64,000 nucleotides of DNA, taken from assembly GCF_022539665.2 (NCBI RefSeq), contig NC_081336.1, forward strand, positions 1,116,001 through 1,180,000, given 5' to 3'. Below are positions 10,827 through 22,791 of the stretch, piece after piece (positions within the stretch are counted from its first letter, which is position 1; the number at the start of each line of letters is the position of its first letter). Under the pieces are notes generated by a model that was not told the origin of the DNA, ran no database searches, and saw only the letters and a program-made list of their open reading frames with translations. The stretch is from Daphnia carinata (lineage: Eukaryota > Arthropoda > Branchiopoda > Diplostraca > Daphniidae). A program made the translations under genes and the position numbers.

Positions 10827-13800
10827 CTATGGAAGCCTCAACTCGCGAATTGTTTTCCCTGCAAGTTTCGGCGCAGTGAGGTACTGTTTGACGATATCGG
10901 CCAGTTTCTCCAGCCCTTGGTTTGCGTGGAACAAGACTACACGATCATCATTATCACGGAGAACTATTTCTTTTAAAACTCGGTAAAGATCTTTGATTAT
11001 CGGCTCCAAGACCTTTTAAAAAAATTAAGAATAACCAATGAATTGTACATAGGATAGTAGGTGTGCAGTTTACCTGTAACGCTTCAGAATCTAGTCCGCG
11101 TAGCAGTAAGGTAATTAAAAGGACTGCGGCTCGGCGCACTTCCACTGCAGGATCTCGAGCAACCAGATTGGTGACGCAATTCAAGACCTAAGTTATTGAA
11201 AAAGTAAGGGAATGCCCAACGTGAATTATTAAATTCAGTTACCTCAAAAGCTACCGAATCCAAAGAGTAGCGAAGCAACGCACACAGTTCTCCCAGATTG
11301 TGCAAACACGACGCTCGCACGAATGCATCTTCGTCTTTGGTACCGCGCAAGAAAGAATTGAGCAACACTCTTTTATATTTGGGGATTAGAGGCCCGACAA
11401 GACGGACCACTTGCAGAAGAGCTTCTCCCACTTTTAGCCGGACTTCTGCAGGACGACGTACTGGCTGTGTCCTGGGAGTATCGATTTTCGACGCGTCATA
11501 ATCGGTGACTAACTTGGGCTCTTCTGTGTCGATGAACTGCTCCAGTTGGTTAACAAGAGCTTGGACAACTTGCTCAGTAAAAACATCAGCCAGCGATCCT
11601 AAAGCCTGAATTCCCATCTAACGAAGAAGAATACTTGTCACAATTAATTGAACATCTACTACTGATCTTCAGAACATACCAGATAAATGTACGAGTCTTC
11701 GTGTTCCAGCGAATCCAAAAACACTTTGAGGAGGCGCTCTCTGTTCTTCAAAGCTTGCTCATCCTTATTCTTGAGCAAGTGTGACAGGGTGAGAATCGCA
11801 TGGCCTTGGACTGGCAAAAGTGGATCGCTAAGTTGATCCCAAGCCGACTGGAAAGCCTGACCTTTGCTACTCTTGCTGCTGCTTCTACTAGCTTCAGACG
11901 ATGCTGTTGAGTCTTTATTAAAAACAAAACCTCGAGTCTGAATGGCCAGACGTAGTTCATCTGCTCCATTTCGAATCCGCTCTAGTGGATGCTTTTTGAC
12001 CAGATGTTCCAGCGATTCTACCAGCGGATCGAACAACGACCACGTTTTACTTTTATCCCTGCAAGCGAAGAGTTTAGCGTACAAGTACCAAGTGTAAAGG
12101 ACAATATTAACGTACTCTTTTTCAACAAGATTGTCGATTTGCAGGGCTATCACAGCAAAAACAATAGCTAGACCTTCCTTTTCAAGATCGACATCAAAGT
12201 GGTTACGATCCAAGTTTTCTGCAGCCCTCTTGAGAAAGACTTGAGCAAAATCGACTGCTTGCTGGGGATTGTTGAGCAAGAAACTTTGTAGCTGTTCATC
12301 TTCACTCAGCAAACCAATTAATCGAAGAGTCACCAGCCCTCTACGAACTGAATGCAGTAGATGGGGTTGCTGAGGCGCTAGCGAGGAAGAAGGTGGTTGA
12401 TCAACCATCAATTGCGGTAAATCTTCCAGGAGTGAAACGAAAACTGAGTAAGTCAAATGGACATCTTCTATGCGCTGAAGTATAGATATGAGAGCCATGA
12501 CACTTTTCTCGTCTTCGTCCAAGAAAGCTTCGTCATCATCACTATTTTGAGTTTGAAGCAGGCTCCGGAGTAATCCAACACGATCCGGGTTGTCACTATG
12601 GCGAATCAGACGAACTATTAACTCTTCCAGCAATGTCTTAACTTGCAAGATGCTTTGACACCAAATCCTGGAAATTGAGCCGTTCATGATTTAAATGCGG
12701 TTTGTTATTTAAAATTACTGCAGTTCAAACTATTTACCTGTAGAGTTGCATAAGACGATACGAATGTGGCACCAATAACATCAATAATCCAGAGGGATCT
12801 GTGCCTTCAACAAAAATTGAGTGAAGGGTTTCAATGGAACGGATCAGGACGTCTTGATCTTCTGAGGCCAGAGGCTGGAACAGCGGCCCAAAAACGGTGT
12901 CCTCTGCGACGTGACGATATCTTGCTGCTATTTCACGATAACAGCCAGATGCTATTCGATTGAAAGGCGCATCAGGAAGTATCTGAATTAAATACAAAAA
13001 CACAATAAAGAGATAGGAATAAAGCCACAGGCAGAATTTTGAACCTTGTGTGATTTCGTGACTAATTCCGATAGTTGTGGACCAATGGTGGAATAATATT
13101 CTCGCTGTTTCTCAGGGTCTCTACTTGGAGGTGTAGAAATGATGTAAGCAAGCGAGTCGCATCTCTGCCACATTTCCGAAGTTATTTCCGCCAAATCCAT
13201 GACGCCCTGAATGGTCATTGCTAGGCCATTAGGTTTCATCAATTGCTGAGTGAGTAGATGAGCACAGACTCGAATAAGCCATTTCGGCGCTGGTTTCGGC
13301 GCATCCTGAGCAAAGAGATTCTGAATTATAAATGGATTCGCTAAAATTTGTAAGTACTTATAAGTACCCGAATGATTTTGGCGTGGGAGGCTGACGGTCC
13401 TTGTAATAACAACAGATTTTGCACCAGCAGGGGCGGATACGTACGTTCAATCACCGAGTTCAGGAGAGGAACAAATTCTTGTCTTTCTTCATGGAGACGC
13501 TGCCACAGAAGGACTTGAGAATCTGAGGTAGGTTTGCTGATTGGAGCATGACAGATTTGGAGTAGAGCAGTCAGCAAATCGGCTAAATGCTTTGTGGCAA
13601 ATTTAGGACCAAAAGATTGGCTCTTTTCAATTTCACATAATCCTCGTACCACCACTGTTAGTCTTGAATATTTCTAGAGAAAACAATCTGCATGATTATA
13701 CAGCATTAGAAAAACTATTCTGTGTAATACCTGTTCATCAGTAAGATGTGGCGATTGGTGGAAGAGATTATAGTATTTTGATCTCCTTTGGATAGGTATT

Positions 13801-14370
13801 CCTATATTAGGTAGGAGATTTGGCAACAGTCCAAACCCAACAATGAGTTGAAAGCATTTTGCAATGTCTATCTCATGTTGAACCGATAGACAAGGTACAC
13901 TAGAATCGCTATGAATGGTAGACTTATTACAGTTCGCAGCATCCAAATCCATTGCCTTGGCAACTTCGAGAATAGTTTCTAGGCATAAGCAGCTGTAAGA
14001 CCATCTGCACAATAAATGAAAACAATAAATGAATTATTGGAACAATGTGACACCCAAGGTAAACGATGAATAATTACTTCACATCCCCAATGTGGCATTT
14101 TTCAATACCAAATACTTTCAGTAGATCATGATTTCCTTGATCTGCAAGAGTATTTTGGAAAGTTCTGACTAGTGCTAAATTATTTTGTAATACTTGATCG
14201 ATGGTTTCCACCGACGAACCTGGGAACGGAGAATAAATAAGAAATAAACTTGGATTGATAACATATGAAATTAAATCAATATCAACTGTCACGTTACCCT
14301 GAAGTTTTTCCAGCTGTGGTTTACAGAGAACGGCAATAACTTTAAGACGAATTGTCATACAGTTGTCCAT
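10827..14370 (-). CDS. TANGO6: TANGO6 (TMCO7/Rtp1-like) HEAT-repeat protein
   Basis: TANGO6 proteins are linked to Golgi organisation and secretion; the related yeast Rtp1 helps assemble and import RNA polymerase subunits (family knowledge). Exons: 14370-14078, 14004-13731, 13673-13368, 13320-13045, 12982-12738, 12667-11680, 11617-11243, 11187-11074, 11012-10827. They total 3057 nt in phase, 1018 aa, near the usual length of about 1.1 kaa. The body is helical and leucine-rich. An Rtp1_C1-type block starts near SAWDQLSDPLLPVQGHA (about residue 750). FVRASCLHNLGELCALL (about residue 890) and VRRAAVLLITLLLRGLD near the C terminus match the conserved C-terminal region. Identification rests on remembered motifs, so a different HEAT-repeat protein remains a small possibility. 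It is head-to-head with the Tousled-like kinase. Confidence 0.82.
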
Positions 14371-15833
14371 TGTTTACATTTAAACACCCGTGCCGTGTGA
14401 CAGGCCAACTCCTCCTCCTTTTAACAAAACACCAATCTCCAGTATCCCAAATCTCATTTTTGCGGTGGGGTTGAAAGGCAGCGCCGCAGCGGCGTTGATT
14501 TGATAACTACGGGAAATAGAAAATGAATGGACAAAGATGGTTCCTACCAGGCTACTAAAAGTGTGTATACCTCGTTGTGTTAGTAACATCTCGCCTCGGC
14601 GCGTTGTATAGAGTGAGTGAATTTTTGTACAGAGAGGGTACCAAACCTCCGAGTGTTCGTGCGAGCGTGTGTCGAGTGTAGTAGACACACACACCAGTGA
14701 CGAACTCGATTCCACTCACAGCAAACCCAACCATTTAAAACAAGTTGGGAGGAGAAGTTATCAGAGAGGATCAGAAAAGAAACACAAGAGAAAGAGCAAA
14801 GACGTTCGACCATATTGATTCCGGAAACGGGGATTCTTCTTGGTTCTCTGGTGTCCTGTGGTGGTAGCAGTCGTACCAATACGGTATATATTCCGATCAG
14901 AATCTACTATTCGTCCGCCCTTGGGATTACACTTTGCAAAGCCGAGCCTCGCGCGAGGGGAAGCAGCATATGCGGTGCATGATTGTCATTTTGTTGATGA
15001 GTTTGAGGACAAATAGTCGGATCGTCGGCCATTTTGAGTTTTGACCTCTCTGAAAAAAGTTTTGTGCAAGTGAGTTTTGTAGAAAGGGAGGTAGTGTGCT
15101 GTTAGTATTCGTGTTTATTTCAACGAAGCCCGTTAGACAAACATGCATTCCTTATTTTTCCATTATTTAACGACAGCGAGAGATTGAGAGAAGCAGTGTG
15201 TTTTGGGTCGCTGCGAATTGTTGCAGCACTACCTTCAGTTGTTCTTTCAACATTTTACTTCAATTCGAGTTGCATTACTTTTGCTAACCCATCCGTCAAT
15301 CAACGTGAACTGTCGTGGCCTGAACAAGCTCACAGTTTGTCGCGTTAACTGAGACGAGAAGGAGGGAAGAACTGAGGAGCCTCTATAATCCGCGGCCATG
15401 GTTGTGCAGCAGCAACCAATGCAACATACCGACAGCCATATCTCGTCAATCTCTCTCTGTCCTGGTAAAGAAACAAAAAGTTAGAAAATGGCTGATTTCA
15501 TTAACTGCTTTTTCTCTTCGGCGTTTTCTCTCTTGTTTTTTTAATCCTCTTTTTATTGATAGACAGCAATATGTTGGCACAAATTGTTGGAATGGAAACT
15601 TAATAATTTGTGGTCCTAATTTGAAACACTCAAACCTTTCATTCATTCATCAGCTGCCATGTTAAAAATTTGCAACCAGTGCATTTTCCATTCTTCATGG
15701 GTGTGTGTTCCATTCTATTAACAGATGACTAATGATTGTTTCTCTATTTTCAGTGTCGATGAGATGAACTTGCCAACCCATTCTGCCCTTCATGCACCAT
15801 TCTGCGTCTTTGCATAGCTGTTCACATCTCATA
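14371..15833. promoter_or_regulatory. Divergent promoter region of TANGO6 and Tousled-like kinase with kinase 5' UTR exons
   Basis: Contains the 5' ends of both genes. A likely non-coding first exon of the kinase ends at a GTAAAG donor near 15465. A second 5' UTR exon begins after the acceptor at 15753 and carries the start codon at 15834. Many unused upstream ATGs occur in the leader. No TATA box could be assigned. Confidence 0.5.
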
Positions 15834-18800
15834 ATGTCTGGTGAGTAACACTTTGCTAATTTGTGGTGTGCGTTTTGTTGTTTAACCTGTCTCAGCTGTC
15901 ACAAGCCTAGAAACTATTGTTTAGGCAGATGACGATGCATCCACCATCAGCTTGTCATGAACCACAAGCTCGCTTGCTCAGAACAGGGATTACAGATGTG
16001 ATCGTGCAGCATCCTGAAGCTTTTGTAGAAACCGTTCCCAGTGATTTCTGCATTTTGAGAGAGAGCCAGGTTAAGAAAACCTGTCGTGCCCAGGATTCTT
16101 ATTCGACATTTGATATTGAATGGGGAGGAAGATAGTCAGCATATTTGTTGAGTATTTTTGATGAGTGAGCTAGTTTGGGAAAAGTAAGTAATCTGCAGCC
16201 ATTGCTTCTCTTACATGCCAGTCAAGGTTGCCATCAAGTGTGTCTACACACACATCAGGCCCTGTCCTTCCTATATCCCCCTCTTCCCTATCACCACCCT
16301 CCAGACGTCATACGTTTGTCCGACCGTTGCCATAAGAGAAAACCGACGATAGGAGGGGAGGGAGAAAAAAAAAATGACCAGCATTGGTATCGATTTTTTT
16401 TTCTTTTTTTTTTTTTTTTTTTTTTAACGCGAACATTGGGTTTTAGGGCCGCCTCCCCAATACTTCCGTGCATCTCAATAGATCTTAAAAAGGGAGAGAG
16501 AAAAGACGGGAGAGAGGCAGGAACGAGGCGAATAGAAAGGAAAGGAGAGAAAGAATGTGGTGACGGAGTGCCAGTGTGTGTAAAAGGAAAGGAGGGAAGA
16601 AGAGTGGAATGAGAGATAGAGAGAGTGTGTGTAACAGTACTGTGTACTATAGTAAGCTGCTGCAGCCGCAGAAGCAAAAGCAAAAGACTTATAAAGGGAA
16701 AAGGTATATACGTATCGGTGTGTGTGTGTGTGTGATATGTTCAGTCAAGGAAATAGCTAAGAGACTAGCTGAGAGGGGGGGGGAGGAGGGGGAGACAAAG
16801 TACTAGTATGTGTGTGTGTGTGTGTGTGTACGTACTGGTCGCCCAGTCTGTTATTGATCCGCGATGGGCCTCTCTGGACTAGACACACAACACTTCTTTT
16901 ACTGTACCATACTAAACAGTACTACTGTACTAAAAGTCCGTTGGATTGCCTTATGAACATAGACAGCCGACTTGTCTCCTCCGGCGACCAGTTTTTTTTT
17001 TTTTCTGCCGGAGTTTCTCGCACTCTCTTTTCTCCAAACCGTCCGTCCGACCCACCCGCACACACATCGCCCGCTCTCTACCGGTTTATTCCTTCGTTAC
17101 GTTTTGTTTGCTCTTTTGCCTTTTGCTGTGTTACACCTTTCGGACTTCTTCTTTTTGGATCGCATCCCACCAGCACACAGCCATTCTTTCACTTCTGGCA
17201 TTTGCATTACATTTAGAAGCGTGTGTGCATAATCACCCAGGGCAGTCCCCTCTTGTCACCGACAGGCATAGCCTCGATTCTATTTTTTTCTCTCCCCGCT
17301 TGTCAAGAGCCACGAAGAACACAACATTTTTAGGTATTGGTGATAGTAGTATGTATGTGTTGGTGGTGGTGGTGGTGGGTGTATAGACTAGTAGACAGCT
17401 TCCACCTCCGACCTAGCCGCGCTCCAGGAGTTGCATCCGGCAACTTAGCGGGCACCCACCAATAATCGAGTCCGTGTGTCCTGAAGCTTTTTCGTTGGGG
17501 ACTCGTTAATTCTTTCTCTCTTTTTTTTTTTTTTTTATTATAATATTTTTTTTTTTTTTTGCTTATCTTTTTCTTTTGCCCTCGCGGGCTGTTCTCTTTC
17601 TTTTTTTTTTCCTTTCTCTCTCCTTCACTTCTTCTTCGTCTTTTCTTTCTTCTTCTTTTTCCATTCCCCTGAAATGTCCCTGATTGGGCGTCGTCGACTG
17701 TTAGACGATCAAGGAGAAAGACGGAATGAGAGAGAAGAGTAAGAAGCAGAGAATGAGAAAGACACAAAACGATCGATAGAACAGGCAATCTGTGCCCCCC
17801 CCCCCCGTCTTTCCGAAAGGGCCCCGGCCACCACCGCTGCTAGGCGAGAAGAAAAGTGAGAGGCGTAGATGTCTAGTAGTGTGTACTTTGTTGTATTCCA
17901 CACACACACACACACACACACGCATATATAGAACGAGCATCAGCTTTTGACGTCGTGACCTCCCGCTCACCCACCATCCCCTTAGCCCTTTCTTTCACAC
18001 TGGACCGGCGTCATCGGGATGAATAGAACACCCAGCCCCCCCTCTCCCGCCCCAATCTGCCAAAAAAAAAAAAATAAAAATAAAAAGAAGTCAGTGCTGA
18101 AGCAAGTCTTAGTACAGTTAGTAAGATCAAGATTCACAGCTAGGAAGAACATTGAGACACACAACGTTAAATCTCTGTAAAAAAAAAAAAAATTAGAAAT
18201 TAGTGGGGGGGGGGGGGAGATCGTGAGACATTTGATTTGAATTTCGAGAGTGTGTGGTTCTACAAAATTGTTTCATATTTGCAGGTCCTCGGGTGGACAA
18301 TTTCCAGACGTTAGATCCGCGCAAGCAAGAGCTGCTGGAGGCCCGCTTCCTCGGCATGCGATCGACGTCGAATCCGGCTGGCGGGAGTGGCGCCACACTG
18401 CAACATCAGCAGCTTCAGCAGCATGCGGCTGCTGCCATGGCTGGATCCCACTCTGCTGGGCCACCAACGGCTTGTCACGTCATGACAACGGCGACAACCA
18501 ACCAACTAGTACAGCACTCGCTCCAACAGCCTAGTCCGTCCAGTCTCCTCAACGCCAACGCACCACCGCCACCACCACCAACACAACAACAACAACATCT
18601 CGCAACTCCCCAATTCACGGCTACCTATACGAACCCCTCGGCCAACAACCATGGTGAGCACGGACTCCCCCCTTCCGTTTTGAATCCAGTTCGGTAGATG
18701 TTTGGGGGAGAGGGGGGGGAGGTATCATGTCCGATCTATTTTGCGGAAACCGGTTTATCTTTTTCTTTCTCTCTCGTAATCGTACGAAACCCCCTTTCTT

Positions 18801-21800
18801 GCTGAATCCAGTTGGTCAGACTTTTTGTTGTGCGTGTGAATATCGTGTTGGACATGAGAGCAGCCGTGATATAACGAGATTAACCCAAACGACATCAATC
18901 TAATGTTTTTTTTTGTTTTTTTTCTCTCTGATTACTTTGTATCACGAAAAAAAATTAGGTTCGGGAGGTTCGGGCAGTTCGGGCAGTAGCGGTTATTCGA
19001 ACCCGAATCAGCCGACGCAGTACAACCTGGGTGGCATACAGCCGACGAGTGCAACGACGACGTTGCAACACCAACACTTGCAACAACAACAACAACACCA
19101 GCAGCAGCAGCAGCAGCAGCACAATCAAGACTCGAATCTGAGTACGGGTTCGTCGGACCGCGAGCTCATGCGACTCACCGACAACAACACGAACGAAGAG
19201 CTGCGCACTCCCGAACGTTGCGGCGGAAGCGGTGGGGGCAACAACAGTGGCGGGCCGCAGCAAAGGATTCCTAACTCGAACGCGGCAGCGGCCAGCGCCG
19301 GATCGGCCCAGGCTGCCGCACCGACGACGCCCACCGAGCGCAAGAGAAGACGGAAAAATGCCGATGATTCGGTGGCACCTCTCGGTAATTTCTTACATTT
19401 TCTTTTTTTTTTTCTTTGACGTTTCGTTTCATTTTTTGGTATTTGGGCTTCATATACATCCCAAAAAAAACCCCTAGCCTTATTCTACCCTGCCCGTTTC
19501 TTGGCTTTTATTTTTTTTTTTTTTTTTCCTATTTTGTTTCTTCGCTTCGTCCTTTCTTCTTTTTCTTTTCTTTTTTTTTTTTTTTTTTTTTTTTTTTTCG
19601 TTTGTTACGATTGAAAACATTTGGAATGACTTAGGCAAACAATCACGTGGAGACAATAAGAAAATCAGCGAATATTTCAAAGGTCACCCACCGAGCAGCC
19701 CAGGCCGACAGAGCGGGACCAAATCCCCATCACCAGTTCACCAACTGCAGCAGCAGCAACCGATGCAGAGCCAGCACCAATCCTTCCTCGGCGTGCCCAA
19801 TCTTTGCCCGTCTCCGCAAGGTGCTGCCACCGCCATCACGACGACGGCTACCATAACGGCCTCATCGGCACCACCGTCCACGGCGGCCTCCAGTTACCCA
19901 AATTCGAACATGAATCATGCAGCACCGTCTGGTGCGTTTCTTTCGCTTTTACTACACCACCACCTACACCTACACCCCTAACCCCCGTTGCTTAGCTCTC
20001 CTTATTTGATAGCCTTTTTTATTTATTTTATTTTATTTTTATTTTTTTTTTCATTTCATTTTCATGTTTTTGTGCAGTTTTTTGTTCGGATTGGTGGACA
20101 TTTCCTTAATGCAATTCTATTACCGTCCATCAGGTGGCATTCCAGTCAACAATTCGGGCATGGTAACTGGAAACGGCACGCCCGGAGGATTCGGTTCTGG
20201 GTTACAACAGTCTCCGGCGGCCCAGTCAGTGTCAGCCACAGGTGCCCAGGCGTCTAGTGGGTCCAATCAGCCGATCGCTGCTTCCGGAGGTGTTCCGGCA
20301 GCGTCGACGCCTGCCGGAGGATCCGACGCTGGGCTAATGCAACCGCCCAGGAATCCAGCACCTTCGACCCACCACAAGAAAGTGGGCGGGGGCGTGACGG
20401 CCTCGTCTACGGGTGCCATAGTGTCGGGATCGGCCACCTCTGCCGGCCTGGACGGCAACAACAGTGTCAGCAACAGCAACAACAGTCCGGCCGGAAGCAC
20501 GACGAGACGGAGAGGTGGTGTCGCCGCTGCCGCAATTTCCAGCGTTGCCGCTGTCGTCGCAGCGGTGGCAGGTGGAGGGGCCGGTCCCGGTCCACCTTCC
20601 ATCGTTACCGGTACGTTACGTTTGTTTTTTGTTTTTGTTTTTTTGATTATTTATTATTGAAAAAAAATTCGATTTGTTTTAAATCAATGAATTAAATTTG
20701 ATTGAGCAGAAGTGAGCAAGACTCAACAGCAAAACGAGCTGGAACTCAAAGAGAATAGGATAGACGAATTAGTGCGATCGAACGAGGAGTTGTCTGCCAA
20801 AGTATCTGCCCAGCAGAAAGTGGTGGACCAACAAAAGGCTTCCATTCAAAAGTGCATCGACGTTGTCAAGAGGTTGTTGATTGAAAAGTCTACCATTGAG
20901 AAGAAGGAGGCCCGGGCGCGTTGCATGCAGAACCGGCTCCGACTCGGACAGTTTGTGACGCAAAGAGTGGGCGCCACCTTCCAGGAGAACTGGACCGACG
21001 GCTACGCTTTTCAGGAGCTGGCTAAACGCCAGGAAGAGTTGGGAACGCTGCGCGAGGAAATCGACAGGCAGCGCAAACTCCTCTGCAAGCGGAAACCTAC
21101 GACTTCGGAAACGCCGACGGGCACGACCCGCAAGCGGACGGCCGCCGCCAGCGGCGGCTCGAGCAACTCGTCGAGCCGCGATTCGTCCAGTGCCAACAAC
21201 CTGCTCAACGGCACGGAGAGCACGCTGAAGGCCAACGACTTGAACCGGGAATTCAACATCCAGGAGTACTACGAAGCCGAAGAGATCCTCAAGTTGAAGC
21301 AAAACGCTTTGAAGAAAGAGGATGGCGACCTGCAGCTCGAGATGGAAAAGCTGGAACGGGAACGTAACCTGCACATTCGTGAACTGAAGCGGATTCACAA
21401 CGAGGACCAGAGTCGCTTCAACAATCACCCCGTCCTCAACGACCGGTACCTGCTTTTGATGCTGCTCGGCAAGGGCGGTTTCAGTGAGGTTCACAAAGCC
21501 TTCGACCTCAAGGTAGGAAATGAAATCACGAAAAAGCAATTAGAATATTGAAATTGAATTTTTTTTTTCTCTCCCTATCGAGCAGGAGCAACGGTACGTG
21601 GCGTGTAAGGTCCATCAGTTGAATAAAGACTGGAAGGATGACAAGAAGGCCAACTACATCAAGCACGCTCTGCGGGAGTACAATATTCACAAGCAGTTGG
21701 ACCATCCGAGAGTTGTGCGGTTGTTTGATGTCTTCGAGATTGACGCCAACTCGTTTTGTACCGTCCTCGAGTATTGCGACGGCCACGATCTGGATTTCTA

Positions 21801-22791
21801 CCTGAAACAGCACAAGATTATCGGCGAACGGGAAGCCAGGTAAAATAATTATTATACAACGAAACGTTTTCGGGGATGTAATTTGTTTTTGTTTTTCTTA
21901 TTCTTATTCTTATTCTCTTTGCGTTGTAGGTCGATCATTACGCAGGTTGTTTCGGCTTTGAAATACCTGAACGAGATCAAACCCCCAGTCATCCATTACG
22001 ACCTGAAGCCGGGCAACATCCTGCTCAGCAACGGCAGCATCTGCGGTGACATCAAGATTACCGATTTCGGCCTCTCCAAGATCATGGACGAGGATAACTA
22101 CAATCCGGAGCACGGTATGGATCTGACGTCGCAAGGCGCCGGAACCTACTGGTACCTGCCACCGGAATGCTTCGTCGTCGGCAAGACACCGCCGAAAATC
22201 TCTTCCAAAGTCGACGTCTGGAGTGTCGGCGTCATTTTCTATCAGTGTCTTTATGGTATACCAAGAAATTGATTTTCAATTGATTTGTTGGTTCAATCAA
22301 AATTAAATATCCTTTTCTCTCTTTGTGCTAACAAAAAAAAAAAGGTAAAAAGCCTTTTGGACACAATCAATCGCAGGCCACCATTTTGGAGGAGAACACC
22401 ATACTCAAAGCAACTGAGGTGCAGTTTCCTACCAAACCAGCTGTTAGTTCCGAAGCCAAAGTAAATAGTTTTCAACGATGCCAACTTGATCTTCTGACTG
22501 TTGAATGAAAGGCATTTAAACCTCTGTGTCTCTTTGTTTTGTTAGAACTTTATCCGGCGGTGTTTGGCGTACCGTAAAGAGGACCGAGACGACGTGCTGT
22601 CGCTGGCTCGTCACGAGTACCTGCAGCCGCCCGTCTCAAAGCATGGGCGCCAGTCAGCTCAAGTGCAGCAGCAGCTGCAGCAACAGCAACAGCACCACCT
22701 TCAGCAACAGCAACAGCACCAAAGTCAACCGTCGGGCCTGTTTACGGGAGCCTTTGTCAGTTCGGGAATGAACGCATCCAGTTCGTCCTAA
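15834..22791 (+). CDS. Tlk: Tousled-like serine/threonine kinase
   Basis: Nuclear kinase that phosphorylates the histone chaperone ASF1 and acts in chromatin assembly during S phase (family knowledge). Exons: 15834-15840, 18285-18653, 18959-19384, 19635-19931, 20134-20610, 20710-21512, 21586-21839, 21930-22255, 22345-22460, 22546-22791. They total 3321 nt in phase, 1106 aa. The start exon codes MSG and joins to [21 protein letters not shown], the conserved TLK N terminus. KISEYFKG, a basic KRRRK stretch and a long coiled coil ([20 protein letters not shown]) follow. The kinase has [35 protein letters not shown] and [11 protein letters not shown]. The N-terminal half and the tail carry Gln, Gly, Ala and Ser repeats absent from human TLKs, making the protein some 300 residues longer. 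The first coding intron is 2.4 kb, far longer than the others. Confidence 0.96.
16150..18284 (+). repeat. Low-complexity DNA in the first coding intron of the Tousled-like kinase gene
   Basis: Dense simple-sequence DNA: poly-T near 16396-16425, GT runs near 16720 and 16809, purine-rich GGGGAGGAGGGGG near 16775, poly-T near 17521 and 17549, pyrimidine tracts 17500-17660, poly-C near 17797, CA run 17901-17921, poly-A near 18061 and poly-G near 18205. Open frames here are translations of these runs and are not genes. Confidence 0.75.

Noticed and set aside
14218-14250. Possible small intron in the first TANGO6 exon
   Set aside because: Only about 30 nt between GT and AG, and the exon is open throughout; the total CDS is in phase without it.
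16175-17386. Several 70-150 codon frames in both strands
   Set aside because: They are translations of homopolymer and microsatellite DNA inside the Tousled-like kinase first intron.
20769-21539. 256-codon minus-strand frame
   Set aside because: It is antisense to the coiled-coil exon of the Tousled-like kinase, whose frame is proven by homology.
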